The translations under genes were made by a program, and so were the position numbers. From Frankia casuarinae (GTDB lineage Bacteria; Actinomycetota; Actinomycetes; Frankiales; Frankiaceae): 64,000 nt of DNA. The DNA lies in NCBI RefSeq assembly GCF_000013345.1, contig NC_007777.1:1-64000 (forward strand), given 5' to 3'. Positions 39,979 to 49,045 of the stretch are shown piece by piece. Positions within the stretch are counted from its first letter, which is position 1. Each line of letters starts with the position of its first letter. The notes beneath the pieces were generated by a model. That model searched no databases, was not told the DNA's origin, and saw only the letters and a program-made list of their open reading frames with translations.

Positions 39979-42114
39979 TCAGCCGGTGGAGCTGGGACTG
40001 GGCTCCACAGGCGGGTAACCGAACCCGCCCGTGAGGTCGGCGGCCCGTGGGACGGCCGGGCCGCCGGCGAGCTCCCGGCCGGCGAGCTCCCGGTCGCCGA
40101 GGAGTTCGTCGGCCATCCGGCGCAGCCGGCCGGGACCGAGATCCGGCGGGTCCAGCTCGGCCGGATCCAGATCGTCGGGGGTCAGGTTAGTGTCGTCGAC
40201 CTCGCCGTGCATCTTCGAGCCGTTGAGCACCACGGGGATCTCCAGGTCGCCGACGACGTGCTCGACGTAGAAGGCGCGGGCGCCGATCAGCCACAGGGCG
40301 TAGCCCGGGTCGAGCCTGGGGAGCAGGTCGGCGGCGACGTCGGTGAGCCCGAGCGCGGCCTGCGTGTCGGCGATCTGATCGGACGCCTGCTTGTAGAGGA
40401 TCCGGATCGCGGTTTCGGCGAGCAGGCCTTTGGCGATCTCCACCGAGTCCGGCGAGGCGGACAGCAGGTCGGAGATGCGGTGGGCGACGATCGCGTTCGC
40501 GCATCCCCACTGTCGGGCGAGCTTCTGCTGGGCGGACAGCCGGCGGACGAGGCCGGCGAACCGCATCAGCCGCCAGCACTCGTCGTAGACGACGTAGCGC
40601 TGCACGCCGTCCTGGCGCATGAGTGCCGCTTCCATCCACGCCTGCGCGCAGGTCATGATCAGGGCGATCATCTCATCGCTGCCCTGGACCCGCTCCAGGT
40701 TCAGCACGGCGATCGGACGGTCGAAGTCCAGGGGAGAGGTGGTCGGCCCGTCGAACAGACCGCCCAGCGCGCCGTGTGTGAGCCGGCGCAGGGTCAGCGT
40801 GGCATCCCGGGAGGCGTCGCGCAGCTCGGTCGCGGTCATCGGGAGGTTGACACAGTCCTCCTCGGTTGGATCCGTCATCGCCTCCAGCACGTGCGGCAGG
40901 ATCGGGGTTGCCCACCGGTCCGGGGACGCCCCGGTGATCTGCCGGGTCACGACGTCGAGAGCCAGGTCGACCGCGGTGTGCTCGGCCGGGGTGAGCGGCA
41001 CCCCCTTCGCCGTCTCGATCAGGGACGACAGCAGCGCCGAACGAGCCCGCTTCACCTCACGGGCCCAGTCCTCGTCGGCGATGCCCATCGGACGGGGTGG
41101 GGCGTCGAGCGGGTTCAGCCGGGTGGCCATGCCGGGCCCGATGTAGGTGGGCTCACAGCCGAGGCGCCGAGCCAGCCGCGTGTACTCGCCCTTCGGGTCA
41201 CAGGGTACGGCGGCCTGGTAGCCGAACGCCGCCCCTCGCGAGATCAGCGTCTTCAGCAGCGCCGACTTGCGGGAGCCGACCGCGCCGAACACGGCGAAGT
41301 TCGGATTCTCGATGACCTGCTGGCGGTACAGCTCGAAGACGTCGAAGTCGAACGAGTTCCCGGACCAGACGTGCCGACCGATGTACATGCCGGGCGCGGC
41401 CAGGCCGGAGTCGACGACGAACGGGTAGATGCCGGCGATCTGCGCCGTCGTCTCCATGTGCGCGGGAAGCCGCAGCTTGTGGAACGTTCGCCCGCCGAAC
41501 GGCCCGAACAGCCGTGGCGGCTGTGCGCCCCGGCGCAGGGCTATCTGGGCCCGGCGCATCGCAGCCTTCTCGGTGGCCGCCGCGGCCCGTTCCGCGCGCC
41601 GGCTGCGCCGGGGGGGCTCCGCGGATAGGCGTCCCTCGCGCCGCCGCCGCGGACCGCCGCCGAGGTCCACATAGCCCTCGGCATCGCGTCCCGGGTCGTG
41701 GGAGGTGGCCTCGTAGTCCGCCGCCTCGTAGCCGTCGGGGTCGTAACCGGTCTCGTCGTAGCTGGGCGGGTCGTCGAAGTCGCTGTCGTCGAAGTCGCTG
41801 TCGTCGAAGTCGCCGTCGCCGAAGTCGCCGTCGGGGCCCTCGTCGTCGGGGCCGCCGGGGCTGCTGTCGGCGCGCTCGGGGTGACCGGCCACGGCTTCAC
41901 CGGCTGGATAGCCGGCCGGCACGTAACCGCCCACCGCATGGCCGTTGCCCGCATAGCCGTTGCCCGCATAGCCGTTACTCAGCTGGCCATTGCCTGGCTG
42001 GCCATGGCTCGTGTTGCTGTTACCCGGATAGTTGTTACCCGGATAGCCGCCGGTCGGGTAGCCGGTCGGGACCGGGTACCCGCGCGCCGAGGCGTCGTCG
42101 TGTGCTGAGCTCAC
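39979..42114 (-). CDS. VirB4/TraC-like type IV secretion ATPase
   Basis: This is a motor ATPase of the VirB4 type. Walker A is FGAVGSRKSALLKTL near residue 280 and Walker B YVVYDECWRLM near 510; later the motif AHRISDLLSASPDS follows. The N-terminal 180 residues are disordered, with NGYAGN repeats and acidic FDDSD repeats, then a basic stretch. The start is a GTG at 42114, overlapping the upstream stop as GTGA. It is 711 residues. It is the last gene of a six-gene operon and is likely membrane-associated. No relaxase or TraD/VirD4 coupling protein is in the window. Confidence 0.85.
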   Translation of the reverse strand: MSSAHDDASARGYPVPTGYPTGGYPGNNYPGNSNTSHGQPGNGQLSNGYAGNGYAGNGHAVGGYVPAGYPAGEAVAGHPERADSSPGGPDDEGPDGDFGDGDFDDSDFDDSDFDDPPSYDETGYDPDGYEAADYEATSHDPGRDAEGYVDLGGGPRRRREGRLSAEPPRRSRRAERAAAATEKAAMRRAQIALRRGAQPPRLFGPFGGRTFHKLRLPAHMETTAQIAGIYPFVVDSGLAAPGMYIGRHVWSGNSFDFDVFELYRQQVIENPNFAVFGAVGSRKSALLKTLISRGAAFGYQAAVPCDPKGEYTRLARRLGCEPTYIGPGMATRLNPLDAPPRPMGIADEDWAREVKRARSALLSSLIETAKGVPLTPAEHTAVDLALDVVTRQITGASPDRWATPILPHVLEAMTDPTEEDCVNLPMTATELRDASRDATLTLRRLTHGALGGLFDGPTTSPLDFDRPIAVLNLERVQGSDEMIALIMTCAQAWMEAALMRQDGVQRYVVYDECWRLMRFAGLVRRLSAQQKLARQWGCANAIVAHRISDLLSASPDSVEIAKGLLAETAIRILYKQASDQIADTQAALGLTDVAADLLPRLDPGYALWLIGARAFYVEHVVGDLEIPVVLNGSKMHGEVDDTNLTPDDLDPAELDPPDLGPGRLRRMADELLGDRELAGRELAGGPAVPRAADLTGGFGYPPVEPSPSSTG

Positions 42115-43613
42115 GAAACCCCCACCGCCAACGGTAGCGCTCCGACGCTGAAGCCCTGATCCTGCTCGCCGACGAGACGCACCATCTCCAACCGGCTGCG
42201 TGAGGCCAGCGTTTCGGCCTCACCGCAGGCGTCGGCGAGCCCGTCGAGGTCGTCGGCGGAGACCATGACGAAGCCGTGGAAGCGGAAGGCGCCGAATCCG
42301 GCGATCAGCTCCTGCTCGCGGCGTTCGACCTCGTCGGCCTCGGCCACGTCGCGCTGGGTGGTGACCTTCCCGACCTTGTCCCGCATCTGCTGTTCACCGA
42401 GGTGCGCCATCCGCCGTCGGTTCACCGCCTTCTCCGCCTTCCGGCCGGGCAGCGGCTCGACCATCAGTGAAACCGTCCGCCGACAGGTCGTCTCCATCAG
42501 CAGCGGAGCGAGGAACGCGGCGGGGGAGGGCACACGCGGCCAGCCATTGATCCAGTACGTCGTGTGGAAGCCAGAGTCGGTGCGGTAGTGGTCCCAGGCG
42601 GTGACGGCCCGGACCGGGCCGGCGACCGCCGGGTCGATGCCGGACGCCAACCCCTTCAGGCCCCCGGCGAGGTCCGTACTCGCACCACCCCGCGCGTCAA
42701 TCATCTCGATCGAGTACGGATCGTAGGTGGTGCGGATGACCGCGGCGAGCGCCCGTGGCGGCAGCCATCCGACCGTGTTGATGGACGCACGGGCGAGAGC
42801 CGCCTCCATCGTGCGCAGTTCGCCGAGCAGGACGGCGCAGGCCGCCTGGTCACCGCCCCCGGCCCGCTGGATCGCGCGCCGGGCGTCCCTGGTCCGAAGC
42901 TGGAACGAGAGGTAGGTCTCGTGTCGCTGCGCCACCGGACCCGCCGCGTCGATGACCTGTTGGTAAGCGTCGGCGGCCCAGGAGTCGTCGTGATGCCCGC
43001 GGACCCGCCAGTGCCGCTGAAGCTGGTCGCCGGAGTCGGGCAACGTGCGTTCCAACCACTGGATGCGCGACAGTTTGCCGCCCCCGGCGGTCAGTCCGGC
43101 CAGCAGTTCCCCCCAGGCGTCCACCCTGGCCTGCTGGTCACCGGACTCCAGCAGGGCGAACTGGCTACCCTGCACCTGCAGGACGGCGGTGTAGGTCTGC
43201 TGCTTGGCATCCTTTACCACCGCCACGTACCGGCCGCCGCCGACCGGTACGGACAACATCACCAGCGACGACAGCGGCCCCGGGAGGACCGTTCGGCTGA
43301 GCTGGTCCTCCCCGGCGCCCAGCCGGAAGAACGCGCCACGGAACACCGTTTCGCCCGTCACCTTCTGCATCGTGAAGCCGAAGAGGATCGGCACCCACTG
43401 GTCGAGATTACGATCCTCCACCCGGACGAACGCAACAAACAGGAGCGTTACTCCCACCAGTACCCAGAGTGGGATGAACAGGAGCGGAGAGCGAAGTGCC
43501 CCGAGCACACACAGCATCACGCCGATCATCAGGCCGAGCTGCGGCCAGCGCATGCCCAGCATGACTCCGCCGCGTTCCAGCGGTCCGAAGCGGTAACTGC
43601 GTTCCGCGATCAT
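42111..43613 (-). CDS. PrgI/SCO6880-family conjugation-associated protein
   Basis: This resembles the actinobacterial SCO6880 family, a two-helix PrgI-like N-terminus fused to a VirB4-N-like domain. Two membrane helices lie at about residues 27-60 (LGLMIGVMLCVLGAL and LLFIPLWVLVGVTLLFVAF). The body includes RRAIQRAGGGD and HTTYWINGWPRVPSPAAF. In related modules it pairs with the VirB4 ATPase encoded next. Its stop overlaps that GTG by 4 bp. It is 500 residues. No catalytic motif was found, so a structural role is inferred. Confidence 0.75.
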   Translation of the reverse strand: MIAERSYRFGPLERGGVMLGMRWPQLGLMIGVMLCVLGALRSPLLFIPLWVLVGVTLLFVAFVRVEDRNLDQWVPILFGFTMQKVTGETVFRGAFFRLGAGEDQLSRTVLPGPLSSLVMLSVPVGGGRYVAVVKDAKQQTYTAVLQVQGSQFALLESGDQQARVDAWGELLAGLTAGGGKLSRIQWLERTLPDSGDQLQRHWRVRGHHDDSWAADAYQQVIDAAGPVAQRHETYLSFQLRTRDARRAIQRAGGGDQAACAVLLGELRTMEAALARASINTVGWLPPRALAAVIRTTYDPYSIEMIDARGGASTDLAGGLKGLASGIDPAVAGPVRAVTAWDHYRTDSGFHTTYWINGWPRVPSPAAFLAPLLMETTCRRTVSLMVEPLPGRKAEKAVNRRRMAHLGEQQMRDKVGKVTTQRDVAEADEVERREQELIAGFGAFRFHGFVMVSADDLDGLADACGEAETLASRSRLEMVRLVGEQDQGFSVGALPLAVGVS

Positions 43614-43652
43614 CGACTACCTCGCTACCTCGCTACCTCGCCACTCAACTAC

Positions 43653-45035
43653 TCACGTGCCGCCGGTGCGGGACGGCGGCACCGCCGCCGTCATCTTCGG
43701 AGGCCGGGACGCCGGCGGGGGCACGGGTACCCGCCTCGTGGCCTGACCGGTCCCGCGTGCCCCGCCCGTGGCGGAACCCGGGCGCATCGTCCTCGTGGCG
43801 CCGACCGGCCTGGAATTGCTGCCGACCGTGACCGTCGCCCTGGTGGGGGTGGCGGCTCTTGCCGGTTGCCGGGTACTGCCACCGCCGGCCCGGGGCCGGC
43901 CGGCCGTCGAGCCGCGCACCGCGGCCGTGGCGGCACCCGTCCGGGATGACGTGCCCGCCGGAGCGCCGAGGCCGCTGCCACGACCGGTCCGTAGCCCGGC
44001 TGGCCGGGGCAGCGCGGGCTCGCTGCCGACGCCACCGACGCCACCGGCGTCGCCGAGCATGCCGCGGTTGCGGGTCTGCAGCCGTGCGCCGATTCCGCGG
44101 AAAGTCTCCCGCGACGTCGATCCCAGCAACGCACCCGCCCCTTGGCCGAACGACGCCGCACTGCGCCGACCTGCCGAACCGACGGCGCGCATCAGGTGGA
44201 TGTCGGCGAATCCCATCAGATGCAGCAGGACGAAGGGAGCGAACACCGCCGCAATCATCACCACGGCCCCGCCGAGGATCGTCAGTGTCTGATCGACTGT
44301 GGAGCCGCTCGAGTCGCTTGCCACACCGGCACCGAGTGTGAAAATCGCGTAAATAACCGGCTTCGCGAAAATCAGCGCCAAGAGGATCTCGGTCGCCCGC
44401 TTGATCCAGGCGCTCGTGGACATCGTCGGCTGCCCGGCCAGATACACCGGGATGAACACCGCCATCACGATGATCGCGACCTTGCGGATGTACAGCACCA
44501 CGAAGAGCGCAAACGAGAACAACGCCACCAGCAGCGACAGCACGATGTCGAGTGCGAAGTTCCCCTGCTCCGGTAGGGCCCGCAGTTGGGTTACCAGGGC
44601 CGAGCCGAGTGGCTTCCCGTCACCGAAGGCGTCGGCGATCCCATCCGAGGCGGTGAGCACCATCTGTAGCAGGGTGAGTGCGACGAACGAGCCGAGGATC
44701 GCGGTGCCGGTGGAGGCGAGCGCGCGTGCGAAGATGTGAGGATCACCGCGCACGGCGCCCATGATGCAGGCGCAGATGAACAGGCCGGTGACGATCAGGA
44801 CCGCCACCCCAAACGCGATGTTGTAGTTCTGGACGACGTAGTCGGCATTCAGGTTGATGGTCGTCTTCTGCGCCGCGAAGCTGAATACGGAGCTGGACAG
44901 GTCCGCCGCCATGCCGCAGAAGGCCTTGCCTGTCGAGTTGAAGTACGCATCCGCACTCCCCGCTATCGCATCCTTGATAGCACCGAGTGGGTGAAATGGG
45001 AGGGCTTGCAGTTGATTATCCACGGTCACGGTCAC
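43653..45035 (-). CDS. VirB6/TrbL-like polytopic membrane protein
   Basis: This is a polytopic protein with about six hydrophobic helices between residues 70 and 285, among them AFGVAVLIVTGLFICACIMG and DIVLSLLVALFSFALFVVLY. Its C-terminal 170 residues are Gly/Arg/Ala/Pro-rich and disordered. Topology and place in the operon fit a VirB6/TrbL-like channel component; sequence similarity was not testable. The start is a GTG at 45035, overlapping the upstream stop by 4 bp. It is 460 residues. Confidence 0.68.
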   Translation of the reverse strand: MTVTVDNQLQALPFHPLGAIKDAIAGSADAYFNSTGKAFCGMAADLSSSVFSFAAQKTTINLNADYVVQNYNIAFGVAVLIVTGLFICACIMGAVRGDPHIFARALASTGTAILGSFVALTLLQMVLTASDGIADAFGDGKPLGSALVTQLRALPEQGNFALDIVLSLLVALFSFALFVVLYIRKVAIIVMAVFIPVYLAGQPTMSTSAWIKRATEILLALIFAKPVIYAIFTLGAGVASDSSGSTVDQTLTILGGAVVMIAAVFAPFVLLHLMGFADIHLMRAVGSAGRRSAASFGQGAGALLGSTSRETFRGIGARLQTRNRGMLGDAGGVGGVGSEPALPRPAGLRTGRGSGLGAPAGTSSRTGAATAAVRGSTAGRPRAGGGSTRQPARAATPTRATVTVGSNSRPVGATRTMRPGSATGGARGTGQATRRVPVPPPASRPPKMTAAVPPSRTGGT

Positions 45036-45817
45036 TGTCCGGCTCCGACCAATAGAAAATCACGGAAACTCTCGGCTGCTCGTTCGGTGATGGCTGGCGT
45101 CCAAGGTCCATCGCTTGCATCTTTAAGCTTCCAGTCCCCTGAACTCCATACAACCTGACAGTTATCCGTTCCCCAGCCTTCATGTGGGGCAAGCCTTGGA
45201 TCGGGATTTCCGTAAAGCCCGATTCCAACTAGTCCCCAGAGTGTTATGTTAGCTTCATCGTTGCGATATGAGCGAACCGTGTAGCCCGTGACCCGTCCAA
45301 TCCAGTTTACCGCCGGAGATTGAAGAGAGTTCAATTTAAAATATTTTGCGTTTTCCTTGTCGATTGAAATAACGGTGTTAGCAAGTCTGTCGGCTTCTTC
45401 TGGAAGTGCCATCGATTTGAAGACATCTTTGACGCGGGAAGGTGTGCGATTCGCGGGATTTCCATAAGCTCTGTCGTAGTTGGCGCAGGCGCTGACGGCG
45501 CCGGCTTCGGTGTGGGGGTAGCCGACCGGGATACCGAACTCGTTGATCCGGGTGGGGACACCGGGGACTGAGGTGGTGGCGGCGGTGTTGGCCGGTTGGC
45601 TGGACGGTTTCGGCGAGGGGACCAGCGTCGGCGTCACTCCGGGCGGGGTAGCGCTCGGAGAGGTCTGCGGCGCGACGGACGCGGTATCCGGGCCATTCGA
45701 ACCATTGTCTGGGACCACGTAACGGCCGATGACCAATCCGCCGATCACACTCACCGTGCCAGTGGTCACGATGATGATGATCAGGCGTCTGGCCGCCCAC
45801 TCCACAAGGCTTACCAA
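45032..45817 (-). CDS. Membrane-anchored VirB8-like protein, compositionally mosaic
   Basis: One N-terminal helix (RRLIIIIVTTGTVSVIGGLV) is followed by a Pro/Thr linker and a soluble domain, the layout of VirB8-like proteins, though homology is not proven. The TTG start at 45817 follows GAGGGGAG. The soluble part encoded by about 45060-45440 is visibly AT-richer than any neighbour, with runs such as TTCAATTTAAAATATTTTGC, while the N-terminal third is GC-rich. This suggests exchange of the C-terminal domain. It is 261 residues. The stop overlaps the next GTG. Confidence 0.6.
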   Translation of the reverse strand: MVSLVEWAARRLIIIIVTTGTVSVIGGLVIGRYVVPDNGSNGPDTASVAPQTSPSATPPGVTPTLVPSPKPSSQPANTAATTSVPGVPTRINEFGIPVGYPHTEAGAVSACANYDRAYGNPANRTPSRVKDVFKSMALPEEADRLANTVISIDKENAKYFKLNSLQSPAVNWIGRVTGYTVRSYRNDEANITLWGLVGIGLYGNPDPRLAPHEGWGTDNCQVVWSSGDWKLKDASDGPWTPAITERAAESFRDFLLVGAGQ

Positions 45818-45886
45818 CGCCCACTCCCCTCACAAGACGGCACGGTCATCATCGCAATGTCCGCCCGCTGGTATCCGGGGAACAGG

Positions 45887-46303
45887 TCAGAAGAGCGTTG
45901 ACGATGGGTCATGGACCACGCCGGGGTCAACGGCAACGGTGAGCTCTACGGCGGGTTGACGCTGGCCAGCCGGGTTAGGGTCGGGTGCGGTGGCCGTTGC
46001 ACCGGTGGCAAGGAAGAAGTTGACGAAGGCTGCCGCGGCACCGACGAGGAATGCGAGACCGAAGCCTGCGATCACACCGCTCTTGCCGACCATCGACGCG
46101 CGTTCGAGGCCCATCCGTTCGCCGAGTGCCCATGCGATACCGCCCAGTAGCACAGCGGCGACCGCAGCGATCACCGCATAGGCCGCCAGGCCGTTGACCA
46201 GGTCTTTCAGAGCATTGATGCCAGGCGCCTTGGAGTCATCCGGTTTGACCTGTACCTCAGCGAGGACAACGGTCGCCTTGACGGCGGCGGCGTCCAGGAT
46301 CAT
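45887..46303 (-). CDS. Small two-helix membrane protein (VirB2- or DUF6112-like)
   Basis: The protein has an N-terminal amphipathic segment and two hydrophobic helices, LAAYAVIAAVAAVLLGGIAWAL near 39-60 and VIAGFGLAFLVGAAAAFVNFF near 77-97. Size and topology resemble prepilin VirB2 or the DUF6112 proteins found beside SCO6880-type genes. The ATG at 46303 overlaps the upstream stop as ATGA. It is 138 residues with a Pro-rich tail. A pilus or channel subunit role is inference. Confidence 0.6.
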   Translation of the reverse strand: MILDAAAVKATVVLAEVQVKPDDSKAPGINALKDLVNGLAAYAVIAAVAAVLLGGIAWALGERMGLERASMVGKSGVIAGFGLAFLVGAAAAFVNFFLATGATATAPDPNPAGQRQPAVELTVAVDPGVVHDPSSTLF

Positions 46304-48741
46304 CTCGGTTCCTTTCCCACAGGCGGGGGGCCGCCCGGCCGATCCGGTCCGGCGATCCTTGTGGGTGCCGTTGGTGACCGTAGGTCGCCAAATGATACGC
46401 CCTGCGCCGCAGGGTGATCCTCGGTAGTCGCTCGTGGGCCGCCGGAAGCGCCAGAATCTGCACGGGTGGTGACCGCTTCCACAGCGCCGCCGGCCGCAGC
46501 CCCCGGCTGATCGACAGCGCCCGCAGCAGCCGTGACCTCGGCTTTCGCGAGAGTGAACAGGGCTTCCACGGCGGCCGCGGCCAGCTGGAGGTAGGCGCGG
46601 CGAGTACGTCGGCGTAGTCGAGGAATCCGCACCGGAGTATGCCTGCTGGGGTCGAGCCGGGCGTCGTACGGGATTCGGATCAGCGTGTCGACCTGGCGCC
46701 CGAGCCGGGCCGCCGCCGCGCGGGTCCGGGGCGAGGGACGGCCCCGGCGCGGCGCAATCATGGCTGCCACGATCATCGGCCCGCCGTGTCTGGCTGAGCC
46801 ACCACCCGCCGCGTCCCGCAACGTACGCAGTCCGGTGAGTGTCGCCTCCAGATCGGCGGCGGTCGCGAGTGTGACGAGGATGATGAGGTCCGCGGCCTGG
46901 AGCGCCGCAGGCGTCAGCGGTGCCTTGGCCGGCGCGTCGACCAGCACCAGCGGATAGGAATGCGCGAGCAGGCCGAGCACGGACCGCAGTCCGGTCGGGG
47001 CGACGGTGTCGTCCGCGGGGACGACGGCGGCCGCCTCGTCGCCGGAACCGCCGCCGCCGTGCCGGTCGGATCCTCCGCCAACACCGCGTCGCACGGGAAG
47101 CACGTCGAGGTCCCTGGTGCTGCCTGCGGGACGACCGCTGATCATCAGAGGTAGATCGGTCACCGTACTGTCGGAGGCTTGCCGGCGGGCGACGTCGGCG
47201 ACCGTCGTCGTTCCGGCCGCGCCGACCCGGATCGCGAGCGGATCACCGCGTGGTTCGTCCTCGTCCTCGGTGCCGGCGCCCACAGGCGACGATGGCGCCC
47301 CCCCGGGAGACTCCCCCGGCCAGAGATCGACCGCGAGGACCGGCTGCGCCCGCACCCCGGCGAGGGTCAGCCCGACGACCCCGGCAAGGGTGGTGGTCCC
47401 GGAGTAGGGGAACAGCGAGGTCACCGCGATCCGCCACGAACCGGGCAACGGGATACGGGCCCGGTCGCGCAGAGAGAGCCGTACCGGGATCTCTTCCCAT
47501 GGCTCGAGATCGCGCACGCCGGCCCACGGCTCCTGCCACGGCCACAGCCGACCGTCCGACGACGGCCGGCGACGCGAGACGGTCTGGCCGCCTGCCGCCG
47601 CGGCCTCGGGGGTGGATCGAGACGCCGGGTCCGGCTGCGGTTGCGCGGGGGGGAGCACTGGAGCCGTCGGCTGCTTCGTGTCCGCGGCTGGCGCGGCCGG
47701 CGCGGCTGGCGCGGCCGGCGTGTAGCGGGCGACCGGCGGTGTGACCGGCACCGCGCAGACGTGGCCCGGGACGGACGATTCGGAGGGGACCGGATCGTCC
47801 GTGGGAGGGGCCTGCGCATCCCCGGGGCCGGTTACCTCGATCGGGCCGGCCGCGGCTGGCCGGCTGGCCGCGGCGGATGGAACGGTTGCCGTCGGCGGAT
47901 CGGTCGGGCCGCTGATCGGCGCCGCATCCGTCGGCGCGGCCGGTGTCGGCCGCGGAGGCTGCGGATGGCGGGGCGCGGAGGCGCGCGGCGGCCGGACGCG
48001 TGGCCCGTTCGGGGCAGGCAATGGCCCGTTCGGGTGTGGTGGTACCGCAGTTGGGTCGCCACCGGCACCAGGACTCGCGGCCGGGCTGACGCCTCGGCCT
48101 GACGCGCTGCCACCCGGCGCGCTGCCACCCGAGGCGGTGTCCGCCTTCCGCGAGGATTCCACCGCGCCCGGGGGGATCGGGGTCGAACCGCGGGGATCTG
48201 CCGGCCGGGTTGGACGGCGGGAGGGATCAGCCTGGTTACGGGGCGGAATCGCCGACGGGCGGCCGGCGCGCCGGGCAGCGGCGCCGCGGGTGCGCCGGGA
48301 GCTGGTGTCCGCGCCCGTGGTCGCCCGGCCCGGCCCGGCGCCGGGTGCCTCGGTCCTGGCGCCCGGCACCGATGGCGGTGTGTCGTCGGACGTGTTTGTA
48401 CGGTCCGCACCCGAACGGGCCGCCGATGTCGCATCATCGAGGTGGAATGCCTCGCTCTGCCACGCTTCGTCGAGTGGCTGCGGCGAGCCCGTCCCGCCCC
48501 GCCGTCGATGCCGTCGGCGCCCGGATCGTGAATGGGGAGGTGACTCTACGTCTTCGGTGCCTGCTGCTTCGTCCCGTACGTACTGATCGTTTCGTATGTA
48601 CTGATCGTCTCGTATGTACTGATCGTTCCGGATGGGCGGACCGTCGGGAGGGGAGACCGACGAGGGGATGCGGGCACCAATGAGCGAAACGGGCCGCGCG
48701 TCGCCTTCCTCACCGTACGGTGCCTGTGGCACATCGCTCAC
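46300..48741 (-). CDS. MinD/ParA-like protein with defective Walker A and long disordered N-terminus
   Basis: The C-terminal 400 residues have a ParA/MinD-like pattern: SLFPYSGTTTLAGVVGLTLA where KGGxGKTT would be, VLAVDLWPG, and LVLVDAP near the switch region. The P-loop lacks the catalytic Lys (Thr instead), so ATP hydrolysis is doubtful. The first 400 residues are Pro/Ala/Arg-rich and begin with a four-copy NDQYIRD-type repeat encoded near 48580-48640. ATG 48741 starts the operon. The stop overlaps the next gene. It is 813 residues. A scaffold for the secretion apparatus is plausible. Confidence 0.7.
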   Translation of the reverse strand: MSDVPQAPYGEEGDARPVSLIGARIPSSVSPPDGPPIRNDQYIRDDQYIRNDQYVRDEAAGTEDVESPPHSRSGRRRHRRRGGTGSPQPLDEAWQSEAFHLDDATSAARSGADRTNTSDDTPPSVPGARTEAPGAGPGRATTGADTSSRRTRGAAARRAGRPSAIPPRNQADPSRRPTRPADPRGSTPIPPGAVESSRKADTASGGSAPGGSASGRGVSPAASPGAGGDPTAVPPHPNGPLPAPNGPRVRPPRASAPRHPQPPRPTPAAPTDAAPISGPTDPPTATVPSAAASRPAAAGPIEVTGPGDAQAPPTDDPVPSESSVPGHVCAVPVTPPVARYTPAAPAAPAAPAADTKQPTAPVLPPAQPQPDPASRSTPEAAAAGGQTVSRRRPSSDGRLWPWQEPWAGVRDLEPWEEIPVRLSLRDRARIPLPGSWRIAVTSLFPYSGTTTLAGVVGLTLAGVRAQPVLAVDLWPGESPGGAPSSPVGAGTEDEDEPRGDPLAIRVGAAGTTTVADVARRQASDSTVTDLPLMISGRPAGSTRDLDVLPVRRGVGGGSDRHGGGGSGDEAAAVVPADDTVAPTGLRSVLGLLAHSYPLVLVDAPAKAPLTPAALQAADLIILVTLATAADLEATLTGLRTLRDAAGGGSARHGGPMIVAAMIAPRRGRPSPRTRAAAARLGRQVDTLIRIPYDARLDPSRHTPVRIPRLRRRTRRAYLQLAAAAVEALFTLAKAEVTAAAGAVDQPGAAAGGAVEAVTTRADSGASGGPRATTEDHPAAQGVSFGDLRSPTAPTRIAGPDRPGGPPPVGKEPR

Positions 48742-48764
48742 GCGCCGTCGACCTCCCGGCCTTC

Positions 48765-48792
48765 TAAGGTTAGCTAGTGCCAGTTAAGGTTA
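48765..48792. promoter_or_regulatory. Direct repeats TAAGGTTA, 20 bp apart, between divergent operons
   Basis: TAAGGTTA at 48765-48772 and 48785-48792 lie 20 bp apart, two helical turns, just upstream of the MinD-like ATG. The 48742-49045 region between the divergent secretion-like operons is AT-richer than its surroundings and holds no gene. An operator is inferred, possibly for the helix-turn-helix protein encoded divergently. Confidence 0.5.
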
Positions 48793-49045
48793 CTTACTGT
48801 TATCTGCGCTCGGCTGCGGTCGGATCGATGTAACACGAGTCATTCGAGTATGACAAGCTCTGGTCGAAGCTACCCATCATGGGTGGGTCGGTGTACCTTC
48901 CGGAACCGGAGATGTGCCGTCCGGATTGAGGGGACGAACCGGCGGACGGTTTGGCGGACGGTTGGCTGTGATCCGCGACGTGGCGGGCTGGGGGCGGCCT
49001 GGACGACACGGCACCGTGCGTGCGGCAGATGGGAAAGGAGCGTCG

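Noticed and set aside
42564-43949. A 461-codon plus-strand frame
   Set aside because: It is antisense to the PrgI/SCO6880-like gene and lacks a ribosome site or recognisable domain.
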